A stretch of DNA of 9,617 bases from an uncultured Corynebacterium sp. (GTDB lineage: Bacteria > Actinomycetota > Actinomycetes > Mycobacteriales > Mycobacteriaceae), in contig NZ_CAMICL010000064.1 of NCBI RefSeq assembly GCF_946221105.1, positions 1-9,617 of the forward strand, in the 5' to 3' direction. Position numbers and translations under genes: made by a program. The notes beneath the pieces were generated by a model that searched no databases, had not been told where the DNA came from, and worked only from the letters and a program-made list of their open reading frames with translations. This document shows, one piece after another, positions 1-5,707 of this stretch (within the stretch, counting starts at the first letter, position 1; each line of letters opens with the position of its first letter).

Positions 1-14
1 AAGTTCCATGCCGT

Positions 15-20
15 TATGAT
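15..20 (+). promoter_or_regulatory. -10 box of a probable leaderless promoter
   Basis: TATGAT lies six bases before the ATG at 27, and no Shine-Dalgarno sequence precedes that ATG. With a start site six to seven bases after the -10 box, transcription would begin at or next to the A of ATG, so the transcript would be leaderless, a common arrangement in corynebacteria. The -35 region is outside the window. Confidence 0.5.
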
Positions 21-26
21 AAGCGC

Positions 27-899
27 ATGCAACGCTTCGCACTTCCGGCCGTGGTGGTCGTCGCCGCCGGCCTGCTCGCGCCCGCCGCCTCCGCCGCGAT
101 GTCCGACGAATATTCGCCGCACTTCGACCCCGCGCCGCGGCACGTGCATTTCATTCCGAGCGACGGGTACACCGAAACTACCGAGTACGAACTCCTCGGC
201 GTGCCGGAGGGGACGGTATGGAAGCAGACCGGCGAAGACACGCTGCGTAACAAGGCGCAACTGTTCAACGGGGAGCGCGATTATGTGAGTCAGCCCCTTG
301 CCGTCCGGCTAAACAACTACACCAGAGAAGCGCCTCCGCAGCCGGGGGAGAACGTCATCGAGTTTTCGATCCGCGTGAAGTTCCCCGACGGGTCGCATGA
401 GCTGTACCCGCAGAAGATCAAGCTGACCTCCGATGATGCGTTCTACTACAACCCGGTTTACGACGCACTCGTCCCCGCCGATCCCGGCCAGACCGTGACG
501 CTGACGCCACAGAATCAGTTCCACCTAGACCTGCCGACGAACGCGAAGTGGAAAGTCACCGGCGGCCAGGGCTGGGACTGGAGCATCGACCAGGCCACCG
601 GAACCATCACAGCGAAAGTGCCGACCGACTCCTACAGCGACGCAAACTTCGAGGTCGTCACCGTGTTCGAGGACGGGAGCGAGCGCAGGACATGGACAGC
701 CATCGAGAACTCGGGCAAAGACGTGACGCTGCCCGAGGACCCGGCGCCGCAGCCGGAAGCGCCTGCGCCTGCGCAGGACGGGTCTGGCGGCTCGTCCACC
801 GGGCAGAAGCTCGGCCTCGTCTTCGGCGTCCTCGCGCTTTTGGTCGGCGCCGCGGCCTTCGCGTGGCCGCAGCTGCAGCATTTCCTGCCCAAGATGTAG
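27..899 (+). CDS. Secreted, membrane-anchored Rib/YPDG-like surface protein
   Basis: This 290-residue protein has a Sec signal peptide (residues 1 to about 23, cleavage near ASA-A), an extracellular part, a Pro/Ala/Gly-rich linker (about 236-260) and one C-terminal membrane helix (about 262-281) ending in a short tail without an LPXTG motif. The extracellular part carries two strand-turn motifs, FPDGS (119-123) and FEDGS (214-218). Between them are a GQTVTLTP segment (154-161), an LPTNAKW segment and a DQATGTITAKVP segment (188-199). This order matches Rib/alpha-like and YPDG-type domains of Gram-positive surface proteins, so a role as a small cell-envelope protein or stalk is inferred; a ligand cannot be named. 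The start at 27 is chosen because the signal peptide begins there and a -10 box sits just upstream. It converges on aceE and has no obvious operon partner in the window. Confidence 0.85.
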   Translation: MQRFALPAVVVVAAGLLAPAASAAMSDEYSPHFDPAPRHVHFIPSDGYTETTEYELLGVPEGTVWKQTGEDTLRNKAQLFNGERDYVSQPLAVRLNNYTREAPPQPGENVIEFSIRVKFPDGSHELYPQKIKLTSDDAFYYNPVYDALVPADPGQTVTLTPQNQFHLDLPTNAKWKVTGGQGWDWSIDQATGTITAKVPTDSYSDANFEVVTVFEDGSERRTWTAIENSGKDVTLPEDPAPQPEAPAPAQDGSGGSSTGQKLGLVFGVLALLVGAAAFAWPQLQHFLPKM

Positions 900-1253
900 G
901 GGGCCGTCTCAGTAGCGGCGGGCGCCGGGGGCTGCCGCAAAATTGTTCACTCGGGTTCAGCGATCCAGTGAACAAATTTCCTTTCCCCGTGCAATTTGTT
1001 CACTCTGCCCAGGTCGGATGTTCGAATGGTGCGGGATCATTCATCGCGCCGTGAACAAATCTGCACCAGGCCGCCAAGACACGCCCACCGGGCGGCGCTC
1101 CATGACGGATCGCGGCGGAATCTGTCAGCGGGCCCGCATCGGCCCAGGTCGGCGCAAGTGTCCGCCGTAATCTGTCAGCGCCCCCGCCAACCCGCACCCG
1201 CCAATCCGCACCCACCAAACGCCACCAAACAACCAAACCAACCCACAGCAAAA
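900..1253. other. Intergenic region rich in short repeats
   Basis: No gene is supported in these 354 bases between two convergent genes. They hold four GTGAACAAAT-type words (941-950, 968-977, 994-1003, 1051-1060), the 11-mer GCCCAGGTCGG twice (1007-1017, 1142-1152), the 12-mer AATCTGTCAGCG twice (1119-1130, 1169-1180), and a C/A-rich tract (1181-1253) with a single T. The open frames across it have no start signal and read as low-complexity Arg/Pro/Ala, so they were not called. Confidence 0.7.
941..1060. repeat. Four alternating copies of a GTGAACAAAT-type word
   Basis: The copies read AATTGTTCAC (941-950), GTGAACAAAT (968-977), ATTTGTTCAC (994-1003) and GTGAACAAAT (1051-1060), so orientation alternates. 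Copies 1 and 2 form a hairpin with nine perfect pairs (943-951 with 967-975) and a 15-base loop. Copies 3 and 4 extend to a near-perfect 15-16-base inverted repeat when flanking GTGCA/TGCAC is included. The first hairpin lies just after the stop at 899 and could end transcription of the surface-protein gene, but there is no clean T tract. Confidence 0.6.
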
Positions 1254-1279
1254 GGGGCGCTCCGAAACCGGAACGCCCC
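1254..1279 (-). terminator. Rho-independent terminator of aceE
   Basis: GGGGCG/CGCCCC plus TCCG/CGGA form a ten-pair stem interrupted by one C-A mismatch, with a four-base loop. Read on the - strand it is followed by TTTTGC and lies about 36 bases after the aceE stop codon. This is the textbook form of an intrinsic terminator for the - strand. It may also stop leftover transcription from the convergent surface-protein gene. Confidence 0.85.
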
Positions 1280-1315
1280 TAAAGCCCCTAAGACCCTAAG
1301 GCCCGAGATAACCCC

Positions 1316-4132
1316 CTACTCGGCGGCGTTCTCCGGGCCGACGTCCTCGCCGTCCTCGTCGGCGGCGGTGGCGGTCGGGTCGTCGATCTTCAGGTCCTTG
1401 GCTGCCTGGGCGGCCACGGAGCGGTCGATCTTGCCTTCGTTGGCCAGGCCGAGCAGGGCGGCGACAGCCATGGACTCGGCGTCGATGTTGAAGTAGCGGC
1501 GGGCGCCTTCGCGGGTGTCGGCGAAGCCGAAGCCGTCGGCGCCGAGCACGATGTACTGGCCCGGGACGTAGGCGCGGATCTGCTCCTGCAGGTCGGAAGC
1601 GAAGTCCGAGGTCGCAATGTAGGGACCGGAGGTCTGCTTCAACTGCTTGGTGGCAAACGCCTCCTCGACCTCTTCGCCCGGGTTGAGCAGTTGCTCGGCG
1701 GCCTTGGCCTGGCCCTCGCGCGCGAGCTCGGTCCAGGAGGTCACGGAGTAGATCGCGGCGCCGACGTTGTACTGCTCCTGCAGGATCTCCTGGGCGCGCA
1801 GCGCCTGCTGCATGCCCACGCCGGAGGCCAGCAGGGAGACCTTGTTGTCCAGGTCCTTGCCTTCGTCGTAAAGGTAGATGCCCTTGTGCAGGCCCTCCAC
1901 GTCCAGGTTCTCCGGGCGTGCCGGCTGGTGGTGGGGCTGGTTGTAGACGGTGATGTAGTACATCACGTTCTCGTCCTTGTCGGCGCCCTGGCCGTACATG
2001 CGCTCGATGCCCTTGGAGATGATGTACGGCATCTCGTAGGCGAACGCCGGGTCGTACGGGATGACGGCCGGGTTGGTGGACGCCAGGATCGGGGAGTGGC
2101 CGTCCATGTGCTGCAGGCCCTCACCGAACAGGGTGGTGCGGCCGGCGGTGGCGCCGATGATGAAGCCGCGGCCCATCTGGTCGCCGGCGGCCCAGAAGTT
2201 GTCGCCGGTGCGCTGGAAGCCGAACATCGAGTAGAAGATGTACATCGGGATCATCGGCTCGCCGTGGGTGGCGTAGGACGTCGCTGCGGCGATGAAGGAG
2301 GCCGACGAGCCGTCCTCGTTGATGCCTTCGTGCAGGATCTGGCCGTCGGTGGCCTCCTTGTAGGACAGCTGCAGGTCGTGGTCCACCGGCACGTAGTTCT
2401 GGCCGTTCGGGTTGTAAATGCCCAGGGTGGGGAACCAGGAGTCCAGGCCGAAGGTGCGGGCCTCGTCCGGGATGATCGGCACGATGCGCTTGCCCAGCTC
2501 CTTGTTGCGCATGAGCGCCTTGAAGGTGCGCACGAGCGCCATGGTGGAGGCGACTTCCTGCTTGCCGGAGTCCTTGAACAGCGCCTTGAAGGTCTTTTCA
2601 AACTCCGGAAGCTCGACCGGGGAGTAGTCCTGGCGGCGCTCCGGCAGGTAGCCGCCGAGCTCCTCGCGGCGCTTCTTCAGGTACTTGATCTCCTCGGCGT
2701 CCTCGCCGGGGTGGTAGTACGGCGGCATGAACGGATCCTTCTCCAGCTCCTCGTCGGAGATGGGGATCTGCTGCTTGTCGCGGAAGAGCTTGAGGTCCTC
2801 CAGGGCCAGCTTCTTCATCTGGTGGGTGGCGTTGCGGCCCTCGAAGTTGTGGCCGAGGCCGTAGCCCTTGACGGTGTGGGCGAGGATGACGGTCGGCTTG
2901 CCCTTGGTGTCCAGGGCGCGCTTGTAGGCGGCGTAGACCTTGCGGTAGTCGTGGCCGCCGCGGCGCAGGTTCCAGATTTCCTCGTCGGTCATGTCTTCGA
3001 CGAGCTTCTTGGTGCGCTCGTCGCGGCCGAAGAAGTGCTCGCGGACGTAGGCACCGTCGTTGGCCTTGAAGGTCTGGTAGTCGCCGTCCTTGGTGGTGTT
3101 CATGATGTGGACGAGCGCGCCGTCCTCATCCTTTTCCAGCAGTTCGTCCCACTCGCGGCCCCACACGACCTTGATCACGTTCCAGCCGGCGCCGACGAAG
3201 AAGCTCTCCAGCTCCTGGACGATCTGGCCGTTGCCGCGCACCGGGCCGTCGAGACGCTGCAGGTTGCAGTTGATCACGAAGGTGAGGTTGTCTAGGCCGT
3301 ACAGGGAGGCCATCTGGATCAGGCCGCGGGATTCCGGCTCGTCCATCTCGCCGTCGCCAAGGAACGCCCAGACGTGCTGCTGGTCGGTGTCCTTGATGCC
3401 GCGGTCCTGCAGGTACTTGTTAAAACGTGCCTGGTAGATGGCGTTCATTGGCCCCAGGCCCATGGACACGGTGGGGAACTCCCAGAACTTAGGCATGCCG
3501 TGCGGGTGCGGGTAGGACGGCAGGCCGCCCTGCTTGCGGGAGTGCTCCTGGCGGAAGCCGTCCATGTCGTCTTCGCTCAGGCGGCCTTCCATGAAGGCGC
3601 GGGCGTACATGCCGGGGGAGGCGTGGCCCTGGAAGAAGACCTGGTCGCCGCCCTGCGGTGCGTCCTTGCCCTTGAAGAAGTGGTTGAAGCCGACCTCGTA
3701 CAGCGCCGCTGCGGAGGCGTAGGTGGAGATGTGGCCGCCGACACCGATGCCGGGGCGCTGCGCGCGGTGCACCATCACTGCGGCGTTCCAGCGCATCCAG
3801 CGGCGGTAGCGCTTCTCAATCTGCTCGTCGCCCGGGAACTCCGGCTCGAGCTTGGTGGGGATGGTGTTGACCAGGTCGGTCGAGGACAGCGCCGGCAGCG
3901 GCACGCGCTTCGCGTTGGCGCGCTCGATAAGGCGCAGCATGAGGTAGCGGGCGCGCTCCGGGTCGGATTCCTCCAGCAGCCCGTCCAGGGAGTCCATCCA
4001 CTCCTGGGTTTCCTCCGGGTCCGCGTCGTGCAGGTAGGACGCCACGCCTTCACGCAGCGAGAGAATGTTGGTATCCACCTCGGACGCGGTTTTCGCGCGT
4101 GCGTCTTCCATCTTGGTTTCTTTCTGGGCCAC
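1316..4132 (-). CDS. aceE: Pyruvate dehydrogenase E1 component, homodimeric type
   Basis: AceE uses thiamine diphosphate to decarboxylate pyruvate and passes the acetyl group to the lipoyl domain of the E2 partner, feeding acetyl-CoA into the TCA cycle; in corynebacteria it works in a complex shared with 2-oxoglutarate dehydrogenase. The 938-residue length suits the single-chain E1 family. Visible landmarks are QGHASPG (168-174), the thiamine-diphosphate signature GDGEMDEPESRG (259-270) ending at NLQRLDGPVRGN (290-301), the loop NATHQMKK with His437, PDEARTFG (555-562), HEGINEDG with the conserved glutamates (601-608), and YSMFGFQRTGD (634-644). The C-terminus ends in an acidic tail (about 918-938). 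The start is GTG at 4132 because AGGAGG lies five bases upstream; an internal ATG at residue 8 lacks such a site. No aceF or lpd gene lies in the window, as is usual for this genus. A terminator follows directly. Confidence 0.98.
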   Translation of the reverse strand: MAQKETKMEDARAKTASEVDTNILSLREGVASYLHDADPEETQEWMDSLDGLLEESDPERARYLMLRLIERANAKRVPLPALSSTDLVNTIPTKLEPEFPGDEQIEKRYRRWMRWNAAVMVHRAQRPGIGVGGHISTYASAAALYEVGFNHFFKGKDAPQGGDQVFFQGHASPGMYARAFMEGRLSEDDMDGFRQEHSRKQGGLPSYPHPHGMPKFWEFPTVSMGLGPMNAIYQARFNKYLQDRGIKDTDQQHVWAFLGDGEMDEPESRGLIQMASLYGLDNLTFVINCNLQRLDGPVRGNGQIVQELESFFVGAGWNVIKVVWGREWDELLEKDEDGALVHIMNTTKDGDYQTFKANDGAYVREHFFGRDERTKKLVEDMTDEEIWNLRRGGHDYRKVYAAYKRALDTKGKPTVILAHTVKGYGLGHNFEGRNATHQMKKLALEDLKLFRDKQQIPISDEELEKDPFMPPYYHPGEDAEEIKYLKKRREELGGYLPERRQDYSPVELPEFEKTFKALFKDSGKQEVASTMALVRTFKALMRNKELGKRIVPIIPDEARTFGLDSWFPTLGIYNPNGQNYVPVDHDLQLSYKEATDGQILHEGINEDGSSASFIAAATSYATHGEPMIPMYIFYSMFGFQRTGDNFWAAGDQMGRGFIIGATAGRTTLFGEGLQHMDGHSPILASTNPAVIPYDPAFAYEMPYIISKGIERMYGQGADKDENVMYYITVYNQPHHQPARPENLDVEGLHKGIYLYDEGKDLDNKVSLLASGVGMQQALRAQEILQEQYNVGAAIYSVTSWTELAREGQAKAAEQLLNPGEEVEEAFATKQLKQTSGPYIATSDFASDLQEQIRAYVPGQYIVLGADGFGFADTREGARRYFNIDAESMAVAALLGLANEGKIDRSVAAQAAKDLKIDDPTATAADEDGEDVGPENAAE

Positions 4133-4137
4133 TTCAA

Positions 4138-4143
4138 CCTCCT
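4138..4143 (-). promoter_or_regulatory. Shine-Dalgarno site of aceE, decides the GTG start
   Basis: On the - strand AGGAGG is followed by five bases (TTGAA) and then GTG at 4132. This optimal spacing selects the GTG over the ATG seven codons later. Confidence 0.85.
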
Positions 4144-4309
4144 GGCTTCAGTCGGGCAATACGTTCCCAAGGATACGTCGTTACGCGCGTGCTTTCTTAC
4201 AGCGGGTGCGCTTTGGTGAGACTAATCACGGGTTTGCGAGCATTCTTTGCTTCTCGACGTTAAGCTATCGCCCAAACCACATCTTGATAAAAACGGAGGA
4301 CATGGAGAT
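4144..4309. promoter_or_regulatory. Divergent promoter region between aceE and the DUF3052 gene
   Basis: All control signals for the two divergent genes should lie in these roughly 170 bases. At 4233-4244 the - strand reads AATGCTCGCAAA, which matches about nine of twelve positions of the AAAGTTTGCAAA-like RamB box known from C. glutamicum, where RamB controls aceE; this is a weak match. On the + strand TAAGCT (4261-4266) is a possible, imperfect -10 box for the DUF3052 gene. No confident -35/-10 pair was found for either gene. Confidence 0.35.
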
Positions 4310-4720
4310 TTGAGTGCCACAGGAGTGGACACCTACGCATCCCGCCTGGGGGTAAAACCGGGTGATGTTGTGCAGGAGATCGGCTGGGACGAGGACGCGG
4401 ATTCCGCCATCTCGGAGGCCATCGAGGACGCCATCGGGGCCGAGCTTCTCGACGAAGACGTGGACGAACCCTGCGACACCATCCTCCTCTGGTTCCGCGA
4501 CGGCGACGGCGACCTCGTCGACGATCTCGTCGACGTCTCCCGCGGCCTCGGCCCCGGCGGCCGCATCTGGCTGATGACCCCCGGCGCCGGCTCCGCCTCC
4601 GCCGGTGTGGTCCCGCCCAGCGAGATCGCCGAGTCTGCCCAGCTCGCCGGCTTCACCCAGACGAAGGCGGACCGCTTCGGAGCCTGGCAGGGCTCCTGCC
4701 TCACACCCCGCAACCGGTAG
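4310..4720 (+). CDS. DUF3052 family protein
   Basis: This small acidic protein of 136 residues shows the features of the actinobacterial DUF3052 family: SRLGVKPGDVVQEIGWDED (11-29), an acidic AIEDAIGAELLDEDVDEP segment, LLWFRDGDGDLVDDLVD, and a GGRIWLMTP strand. The biochemical role is not known. DUF3052 genes commonly sit beside aceE in Actinobacteria, so a link to acetyl-CoA metabolism or to local expression is possible but unproven. The start is taken as TTG at 4310, because the family homology begins just after it and GGAGGA (4295-4300) lies nine bases before. An earlier in-frame TTG at 4247 would add residues unlike the family. An ATG at 4302 opens only a three-codon frame that ends on the TTG. 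Confidence 0.88.
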   Translation: MSATGVDTYASRLGVKPGDVVQEIGWDEDADSAISEAIEDAIGAELLDEDVDEPCDTILLWFRDGDGDLVDDLVDVSRGLGPGGRIWLMTPGAGSASAGVVPPSEIAESAQLAGFTQTKADRFGAWQGSCLTPRNR

Positions 4721-4734
4721 CCGCGCCGGGTTCT

Positions 4735-4748
4735 GGCCAGCGCTGGCC
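4735..4748. repeat. Perfect 14-bp palindrome GGCCAGCGCTGGCC
   Basis: A perfect palindrome with no loop lies 15 bases after the DUF3052 stop. It could be a protein-binding site or part of a terminator region between the convergent DUF3052 and tRNA genes. It is GC-rich, so chance is possible. Confidence 0.35.
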
Positions 4749-4780
4749 GCGTCGCGGGGCTAGGCAGCAATGCGAATGGC

Positions 4781-4804
4781 CCCGTTCCGGAATGCCGGAT
4801 CGGG
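4781..4804. terminator. Hairpin between the DUF3052 gene and tRNA-Val
   Basis: CCCGTTCCGG and CCGGATCGGG pair in a ten-base stem with one mismatch and an AATG loop. It lies about ten bases past the 3' end of the tRNA on the - strand and about 60 bases past the DUF3052 stop on the + strand. It may end both transcripts, although neither side has a good T tract. Confidence 0.4.
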
Positions 4805-4814
4805 ACCATCGATC

Positions 4815-4890
4815 TGGTGCGCCATGACGGGCTCGAACCGCCGACCTACTGGGTGTAAACCAGTTGCTCTTCCAGCTGAGCTAACGGCGC
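4815..4890 (-). tRNA. tRNA-Val, anticodon UAC, CCA encoded
   Basis: Read on the - strand, the gene folds into a full cloverleaf. The acceptor stem GCGCCGT pairs with ATGGCGC (one G-T pair), the D stem is GCTC/GAGC, the anticodon stem ACTGG/CCAGT closes the loop TTTACAC with anticodon TAC, and the T stem GGCGG/CCGTC carries TTCGAGC. The discriminator base is A at 4818 and the CCA end is encoded at 4815-4817. UAC reads valine codons, chiefly GUA and GUG. The mature molecule has 73 bases plus CCA. Confidence 0.95.
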
Positions 4891-4901
4891 GCGTAGCAAG
4901 C

Positions 4902-4930
4902 AGAGTAGCAGAGCCTTTACGGGAAGCGAA
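4902..4930 (-). promoter_or_regulatory. Candidate promoter of tRNA-Val
   Basis: On the - strand TACTCT (4907-4902) stands 11 bases before the mature tRNA 5' end. TTCGCT (4930-4925) lies 17 bases further upstream, which is ideal spacing. The -35 half matches TTGACA at only three positions, so this is a reasonable guess. Confidence 0.35.
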
Positions 4931-4960
4931 AACTGCTGCTGGCTGGGTAAGCCAGCTCAT

Positions 4961-5053
4961 CCCGGCCTAGATGCTTACCCCAGGATGCGTACCCGGCCTA
5001 GATGCTTACCCCAGGATGCTTACCTGGCCTAGATGCTTACCCCAGGACGCTTA
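4961..5053. repeat. Three tandem 31-bp repeats
   Basis: Units at 4961-4991, 4992-5022 and 5023-5053 are head to tail and differ from each other by one to three bases. Each contains two versions of the 9-mer GATGCTTAC, so six copies occur at 4970, 4984, 5001, 5015, 5032 and 5046, with spacing that alternates 14 and 17 bases. The array lies upstream of the tRNA-Val promoter and downstream of the SURF1 unit. There are no spacers, so it is not a CRISPR; the regular spacing resembles iterons or clustered protein-binding sites. Confidence 0.9.
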
Positions 5054-5130
5054 CTTCTCGAGTGCGGTGGCGGGCGCGGCCGGAGGTTCGTCGAGAAGTA
5101 AGCGTTTAGGAGTAAGCATCTAGTCCGGGG
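5047..5130. repeat. Inverted copy of the 31-bp unit forming a long hairpin
   Basis: ACGCTTACTTCTCGA (5047-5061) is repeated exactly in inverted form at 5091-5105, around a 29-base GC-rich loop. The pairing continues imperfectly outward for about 24 more bases: 5106-5130 is an inverted, diverged copy of the tandem unit and includes GTAAGCATCTAG (5112-5123). The whole could form a stem of about 39 bases, in DNA as a cruciform or in RNA as a hairpin. Confidence 0.85.
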
Positions 5131-5132
5131 CA

Positions 5133-5146
5133 GGGCTTCGGAGCCC
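5133..5146. repeat. Small hairpin with a CUUCGG-type loop
   Basis: GGGCT and AGCCC pair around TCGG, which also allows a CTTCGG arrangement. It sits between the two large inverted repeats. On the - strand it follows the 142-residue gene and may help to end its transcript. Confidence 0.4.
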
Positions 5147-5147
5147 A

Positions 5148-5218
5148 CAGACCCTGGGATCCGGACCCTGGCATCGGTCGATTTTTGCGCGATCCCAGGC
5201 TTTGGATCCCAGGGTCTG
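5148..5218. repeat. Inverted repeat made of 14-bp units; possible terminator
   Basis: CAGACCCTGGGATCC (5148-5162) is exactly complementary to 5204-5218, and an inner pair (5167-5176 with 5190-5199) matches at nine of ten positions, leaving a 13-base loop that contains TTTTT. Each arm is itself a tandem pair of 14-bp units built on GATCCCAGG: 5150-5163 and 5164-5177, then 5191-5204 and 5205-5218. It starts 34 bases after the stop of the 142-residue gene on the - strand, so it may end that transcript, although no T tract follows. Confidence 0.8.
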
Positions 5219-5252
5219 CGGGCAGGAGCGTGGAGCCGGCAGGGGTGCGGGG

Positions 5253-5681
5253 CTACAGCGCGCGGGACTCGATGGCGGCCAAGATGGCCAGCTCGAAGCT
5301 GGGGGAGGGGCCGTCGAAGGGCACGTCCGCGACGTCCCACTCGGAGAACTGCACCCGGGCGGAGCCGGCCGCGGAGCCCTTGGTGTCGGGGACGATGGCG
5401 AGGTCCCAGAGCTCGACGCCGGCGGCTACGCAGGCGCGGGCGGCACGGGCTTCCAGGGAGCCGGGGCGGGCGAGGACGAACAGAGCTTCGTCGGTGTCTG
5501 ACAGTTCTGCGACCTGCGCCAACACTGCGAACGGGTTGGTGGGGAACAAGGCCGGATGGTCGGCGACGGCGTCGTCGATGTCGTCAACCTCGACGTCATC
5601 CGCGAGACCGACACCCGCGGACTCGAGGGTGAACAGGGCGGAGTGGAGCTGGTCGGCGGTCGAATTCACGGCGGTAGACAT
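5253..5681 (-). CDS. Uncharacterised 142-residue protein downstream of SURF1
   Basis: I do not recognise this family. The protein is acidic, lacks Cys, has one Trp-containing VELWDL strand (about 87-92) and one at SEWDVADVPF (about 113-122), and has no signal peptide or membrane helix, so it is probably cytoplasmic. Alternating hydrophobic strands and Ala-rich helices suggest a small alpha/beta fold. The ATG at 5681 is preceded by AAGGGGA a few bases upstream, which supports this start. The gene follows the SURF1 stop by 26 bases on the same strand, so the two are probably cotranscribed. Codon use is GC-rich like that of its neighbours. A large inverted repeat (5148-5218) follows it. Confidence 0.8.
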   Translation of the reverse strand: MSTAVNSTADQLHSALFTLESAGVGLADDVEVDDIDDAVADHPALFPTNPFAVLAQVAELSDTDEALFVLARPGSLEARAARACVAAGVELWDLAIVPDTKGSAAGSARVQFSEWDVADVPFDGPSPSFELAILAAIESRAL

Positions 5682-5707
5682 CCGTCCCCTTCAACGATCA
5701 AGGAAAG

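Noticed and set aside
915..937. GCGGC/GCCGC hairpin as terminator of the surface-protein gene
   Set aside because: The stem is short with a GC-rich loop, and the following bases AAAATTG are not a T tract on the + strand. The nearby GTGAACAA hairpin is a better candidate.
1691..3295. A 534-codon open frame on the + strand, antisense to aceE
   Set aside because: It lies wholly within aceE, reads as Val/Leu/Ala/Asp-rich low complexity, and is the expected mirror of GC-biased third codon positions. No ribosome site or domain is seen.
3374..4219. A 281-codon + strand frame antisense to the start of aceE
   Set aside because: Same mirror effect; the composition is His/Val/Ala-rich without recognisable motifs.
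4961..5130. CRISPR array
   Set aside because: The units are directly adjacent without spacers, only three direct copies exist, and there are no cas genes.
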